7,181 nucleotides of DNA, from contig PLCG01000075.1 of the NCBI GenBank assembly GCA_003135575.1, positions 1 to 7,181 of the forward strand. The letters are read 5' to 3'. The stretch is from Nitrososphaerota archaeon (GTDB lineage: Archaea; Thermoproteota; Nitrososphaeria; Nitrososphaerales; Gagatemarchaeaceae). The notes under the pieces are model-generated. The model was not told the origin of the DNA. It ran no database searches and saw only the letters and a program-made list of their open reading frames with translations. This document shows, piece after piece, positions 5,463 through 7,181 of the stretch. Numbering within the stretch: the stretch's first letter is position 1; each line of letters opens with the position of its first letter. A program made the translations under genes and the position numbers.

Positions 5463-5475
5463 CTCGGATTCCGAG
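5463..5475. promoter_or_regulatory. Inverted repeat between csbD and winged-helix gene C, operator candidate
   Basis: CTCGG-ATT-CCGAG is a perfect 5-bp inverted repeat with a 3-base centre. It lies 66 bp before csbD and 79 bp before winged-helix gene C, in their shared divergent promoter region. It could be an operator for the adjacent regulator. The arms are short, so this is a suggestion from position only. Confidence 0.3.
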
Positions 5476-5514
5476 GATGACGAAATACATTTCCGCTCAA
5501 TAGATACCCGCATC

Positions 5515-5522
5515 TCATATAG
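5515..5522 (+). promoter_or_regulatory. TATA-like box of winged-helix gene C
   Basis: TCATATAG is centred about 35 bp before ATG 5554. Transcription would start near 5545 with a leader of about nine bases. This supports the short form of the protein over the frame opening at 5407. Confidence 0.5.
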
Positions 5523-5553
5523 CGCGAAAGCCCTCAACAAGTGGAGAAAAAAG

Positions 5554-5847
5554 ATGGATCAAGTAATGGGCCAGCAGCAGATGAGGCACGCCGCGCCGAG
5601 GAGGTCGGCGTTCGAGGTCAGGATGGACATCCTGAAAGTCGTGACGAACGGCTGCACCAGGCCTACTCAGATGATGTACCGGAGCAACACCTCTTGGATT
5701 ATTCTGCACAAGAACTTGGAGTCGTTGATTGCGGCCGGGTTCATGCTTCAGAGCGTGGACTCCTCGGGAACTGTGTATGCAGTCACTGACAGAGGGATTT
5801 CTGTCATGCATGACTACCAGAACCTGGTCCACCTGGCGTCAGCCTAG
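5554..5847 (+). CDS. Winged-helix DNA-binding protein C (HTH_45 type)
   Basis: The 97-residue protein starts at ATG 5554, after a basic/Gln-rich lead (MDQVMGQQQMRHAAPRR). The first helix spans about 20-31 (EVRMDILKVVTN). The hallmark CTRPTQMMYRSNTSWIIL lies at 33-50 with the recognition helix extending to about 61. The wing contains SSGTVYAVTDRG and the last helix is about 81-93 (VMHDYQNLVHLA). It matches protein A best in the MY(K/R)(A/S)NxxW core. The frame is open further upstream (to 5407), but those 49 residues have no family counterpart and cover the promoter. ATG 5566 is another possible start. A transcription-regulator role is expected; neighbours csbD (divergent) and the YdeI-type gene (downstream, own promoter) are candidate targets only by position. 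Confidence 0.85.
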   Translation: MDQVMGQQQMRHAAPRRSAFEVRMDILKVVTNGCTRPTQMMYRSNTSWIILHKNLESLIAAGFMLQSVDSSGTVYAVTDRGISVMHDYQNLVHLASA

Positions 5848-5912
5848 CCGACTCAACTCGGATTCCCGACCCCAGAAGCGGTGCGGCAGAATCAAGCTTG
5901 CTGCAAAAGGCT

Positions 5913-5920
5913 CTTAATTC
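5913..5920 (+). promoter_or_regulatory. TATA-like box of the YdeI-type gene
   Basis: CTTAATTC is centred about 29 bp before ATG 5946, predicting a nearly leaderless transcript. It supports this ATG over the one at 5898, which would lie before the box. Confidence 0.5.
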
Positions 5921-5945
5921 GCCGAGTCGACATCCCTTTGCAGGG

Positions 5946-6531
5946 ATGGACGAGCCAATCGAGTTCGAGTCAGCAGATGATTGGGAGCGCTGGCTCGGCA
6001 AGAACCACGCAAAATCGAAAGGGGTTTGGATACGCTTCTACAAGAAGGCCTCCGGCGTCGTCTCCGTCTCGACTTCTGAAGCTCTCGACGTGGCCCTATG
6101 CTACGGGTGGATCACGGGGCAGGCAAAGCCTTACGACAGTCGCTCGTGGATGAATTGGTACGTCCCGCGAAGGGCCACGAAGCATCTGGTCAAAAATCAA
6201 CACGAAGCACGCTGAGAGGCTGATCAGCGAGGGAAAGATGAAGCGAACTGGCCTCAAGCAAATCGCCGAGGCAAAACGGGACGGCAGATGGGAAAGGGCC
6301 TATAGCCCCCCGAGCACCGCTACCCCTCCTGCGGAGTTCACCAGAGCGCTCAACAAGAACCAGGAGGCGAAGGCCTTCTTCAAGACGCTAAACAAGGCAA
6401 ACGTCTACGCAATCGTGTTCCGGCTTGAGAACGCCAAGAACGAGGAAGTAAAGAAAGCCAAGCTAGACGCAATCGTCAAGATGCTAGAGGCACGAGAAGT
6501 TTCACTGACTAGCTCAAGGACATCTCTCTGA
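5946..6531 (+). pseudogene. YdeI/OmdA-type protein gene broken by a one-base frameshift
   Basis: The first frame (5946-6215) encodes a YdeI/OmpD-associated-type N-terminal half: EFESADDWERWLGKNH, GVWIRFYKK, EALDVALCYGWITGQ and SWMNWYVPRR. After PRRAT it runs into an early stop. From 6181 the +1-shifted frame continues with SIWSKINTKHAERLISEGKM, then DGRWERAY and a C-terminal helical part (FFKTLNKANVYAIVFRLENA). This is the expected family continuation. Removing one base near 6180 would join the halves into about 194 residues, normal for the family. The family is linked to resistance to cationic peptides and bacteriocins in some bacteria; its mechanism is unclear. The second half shows no further damage, so this is either a very recent mutation or a sequencing or assembly error. 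ATG 5946 fits the family N-terminus and the TATA spacing. Confidence 0.85.
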
Positions 6532-6586
6532 GAAAGTGGGCCATCGTAGCTGATACAATTCCGTGCAGAAAATACACCCTCCTTAT

Positions 6587-6605
6587 GCGTGATATCGCGT
6601 GATAT
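6587..6605 (+). repeat. Two direct GCGTGATAT repeats with 10-bp period
   Basis: GCGTGATAT occurs at 6587-6595 and again at 6597-6605, one helical turn apart, just before the preferred start of the next gene. The pair could be a binding site for a regulator. It also covers a possible GTG start at 6589, so it might simply be coding. Confidence 0.35.
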
Positions 6606-6621
6606 TCTTGTCGACATAATC

Positions 6622-7047
6622 ATGATGTTCGAAAAAAGCACAACAACGATACCTAAGGATGCAGCAGCATGGCTTAACCTGAGCTTCACAGGAAAGACCA
6701 GGGACCTTGACTTGCTCTCCCAGCAGATCGAGCAGCATCTCAAGACCGATGGATACAAGACCCAGTCGATGAAGGCGCCCATCGGCATCGTAATCCAGGC
6801 CCAGAAGGGAGGAATCCTCCGCGGAATCGTCGACGCGAACAGGGCGTTCTCGATATTGATAGCCGGACAGCCCAGCGACTTCTCGGTGCACATCGGCATC
6901 GGAAAATGGATCCAGAACATCGGCGTGGCTGTCGTCGAGACGGTTCTCTTCTCTCCGCTCGCACTCGTGGTGGACGGCGCAGAGATCCTCTGGACTACCC
7001 ACATCGAGAGCGGCTTGGCGAAACAGATAACCCAAATCGTCGGCTGA
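6622..7047 (+). CDS. Protein of unknown function with a hydrophobic C-terminal segment
   Basis: I do not recognise the family. From ATG 6622 it has 141 residues; the adjacent ATG 6625 is equally possible, and GTG 6589 would add eleven residues (a GATACAATT element lies about 31 bp before it). The N-terminal part looks like a compact alpha/beta unit: WLNLSFTGKTRDLDLLSQQI, then a helix and KTQSMKAPIGIVIQAQKG. The middle (RAFSILIAGQPSDFSVHIGI) is beta-rich. Residues about 103-125 (IGVAVVETVLFSPLALVVDG) are hydrophobic and could be a membrane-associated helix pair, though no signal peptide is seen. Codon use resembles the other genes and the frame is free of stops, so it is probably real. It is followed by a strong hairpin, suggesting a single-gene transcript. 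Confidence 0.7.
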   Translation: MMFEKSTTTIPKDAAAWLNLSFTGKTRDLDLLSQQIEQHLKTDGYKTQSMKAPIGIVIQAQKGGILRGIVDANRAFSILIAGQPSDFSVHIGIGKWIQNIGVAVVETVLFSPLALVVDGAEILWTTHIESGLAKQITQIVG

Positions 7048-7067
7048 TCGCTCAGAATGATCCGACA

Positions 7068-7098
7068 GGCGACCCCGGGAACACCCCGGCCCGTCGCC
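7068..7098 (+). terminator. GC-rich hairpin after the last gene
   Basis: GGCGAC (7068-7073) pairs with GTCGCC (7093-7098), and inside this CCGGG (7075-7079) pairs with CCCGG (7085-7089) around a 5-nt loop. A T-containing tail (GTTCTGTATGTTT) follows. The element starts 20 bases after the TGA at 7045-7047. It resembles an intrinsic terminator or 3'-end stabilising structure, although archaea rely more on oligo-T than on hairpins. From 7099 to the window end I see no gene. Confidence 0.5.
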
Positions 7099-7181
7099 GT
7101 TCTGTATGTTTCAAGTGAACGTCCTGCCTTGAGAGGAAGGCCGGCCAGTGCCCAATTGGACCGTCCTCAGTCATGAGCGGC

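Noticed and set aside
5463..5866. Ten-base exact repeat CTCGGATTCC at 5463-5472 and 5857-5866, flanking winged-helix gene C
   Set aside because: Exact 10-base repeats are expected many times by chance in 7 kb, and the second copy lacks the inverted-repeat symmetry of the first.
6405..7004. Minus-strand frame of 199 codons
   Set aside because: It runs antisense across the second half of the YdeI-type gene and the last gene; no motif, and its composition is explained by those genes.
1..7181. tRNA, rRNA, CRISPR array, insertion sequence or attachment site
   Set aside because: I found no T-arm-like GTTCGA-type element in a cloverleaf context, no regularly spaced repeats, and no transposase or integrase motif in any frame.

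Overview
The window looks like archaeal chromosome, most likely from the Nitrososphaeria/Thermoproteota side (a soil or sediment lineage; the exact group is inference). Three short winged-helix proteins of the archaeal HTH_45 type are present. At least five genes have a TATA-like box centred about 29-35 bp before the start codon and almost no leader, with no Shine-Dalgarno sequence, as expected for leaderless archaeal transcripts. No tRNA, rRNA, CRISPR array, transposase or integrase is visible.

Layout. On the minus strand, 9-1601 encodes a secreted ice-binding-like protein (DUF3494 domain, Thr/Ser linker, two C-terminal 'HWSD...TAVY' repeats). A roughly 420-bp non-coding stretch with a T-tract terminator candidate and an 18-bp perfect palindrome separates it from winged-helix gene A (2020-2334, minus). 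Next comes an island of three zinc-binding microprotein genes on the plus strand (2546-2746, 2791-3057, 3181-3357). The outer two are clear paralogues with a half-LIM-like signature, C-x2-C-x16-H-x2-C. They converge on winged-helix gene B (3414-3698, minus) across an 11-bp bulged hairpin. A TATA-bearing region (3729-4017) holds one doubtful Cys-rich small ORF. It ends at a radical SAM gene with a SPASM/twitch-like cysteine tail (4018-5181, minus), which lies 39 nt downstream of a CsbD-type stress gene (5221-5397, minus). Winged-helix gene C (5554-5847, plus) diverges from csbD. The right end has a YdeI/OmdA-type gene broken by a single-base frameshift (5946-6531), then a conserved-looking protein of unknown function (6622-7047) followed by a strong GC hairpin.

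How it fits together. No single pathway is evident. The window reads as an accessory region of small, mostly single-gene transcription units: environmental-stress functions (ice-binding, CsbD, YdeI), small DNA-binding regulators and zinc microproteins. The likeliest undescribed element is the zinc-microprotein island. The likeliest undescribed enzyme is the radical SAM protein, whose substrate cannot be read from the sequence.
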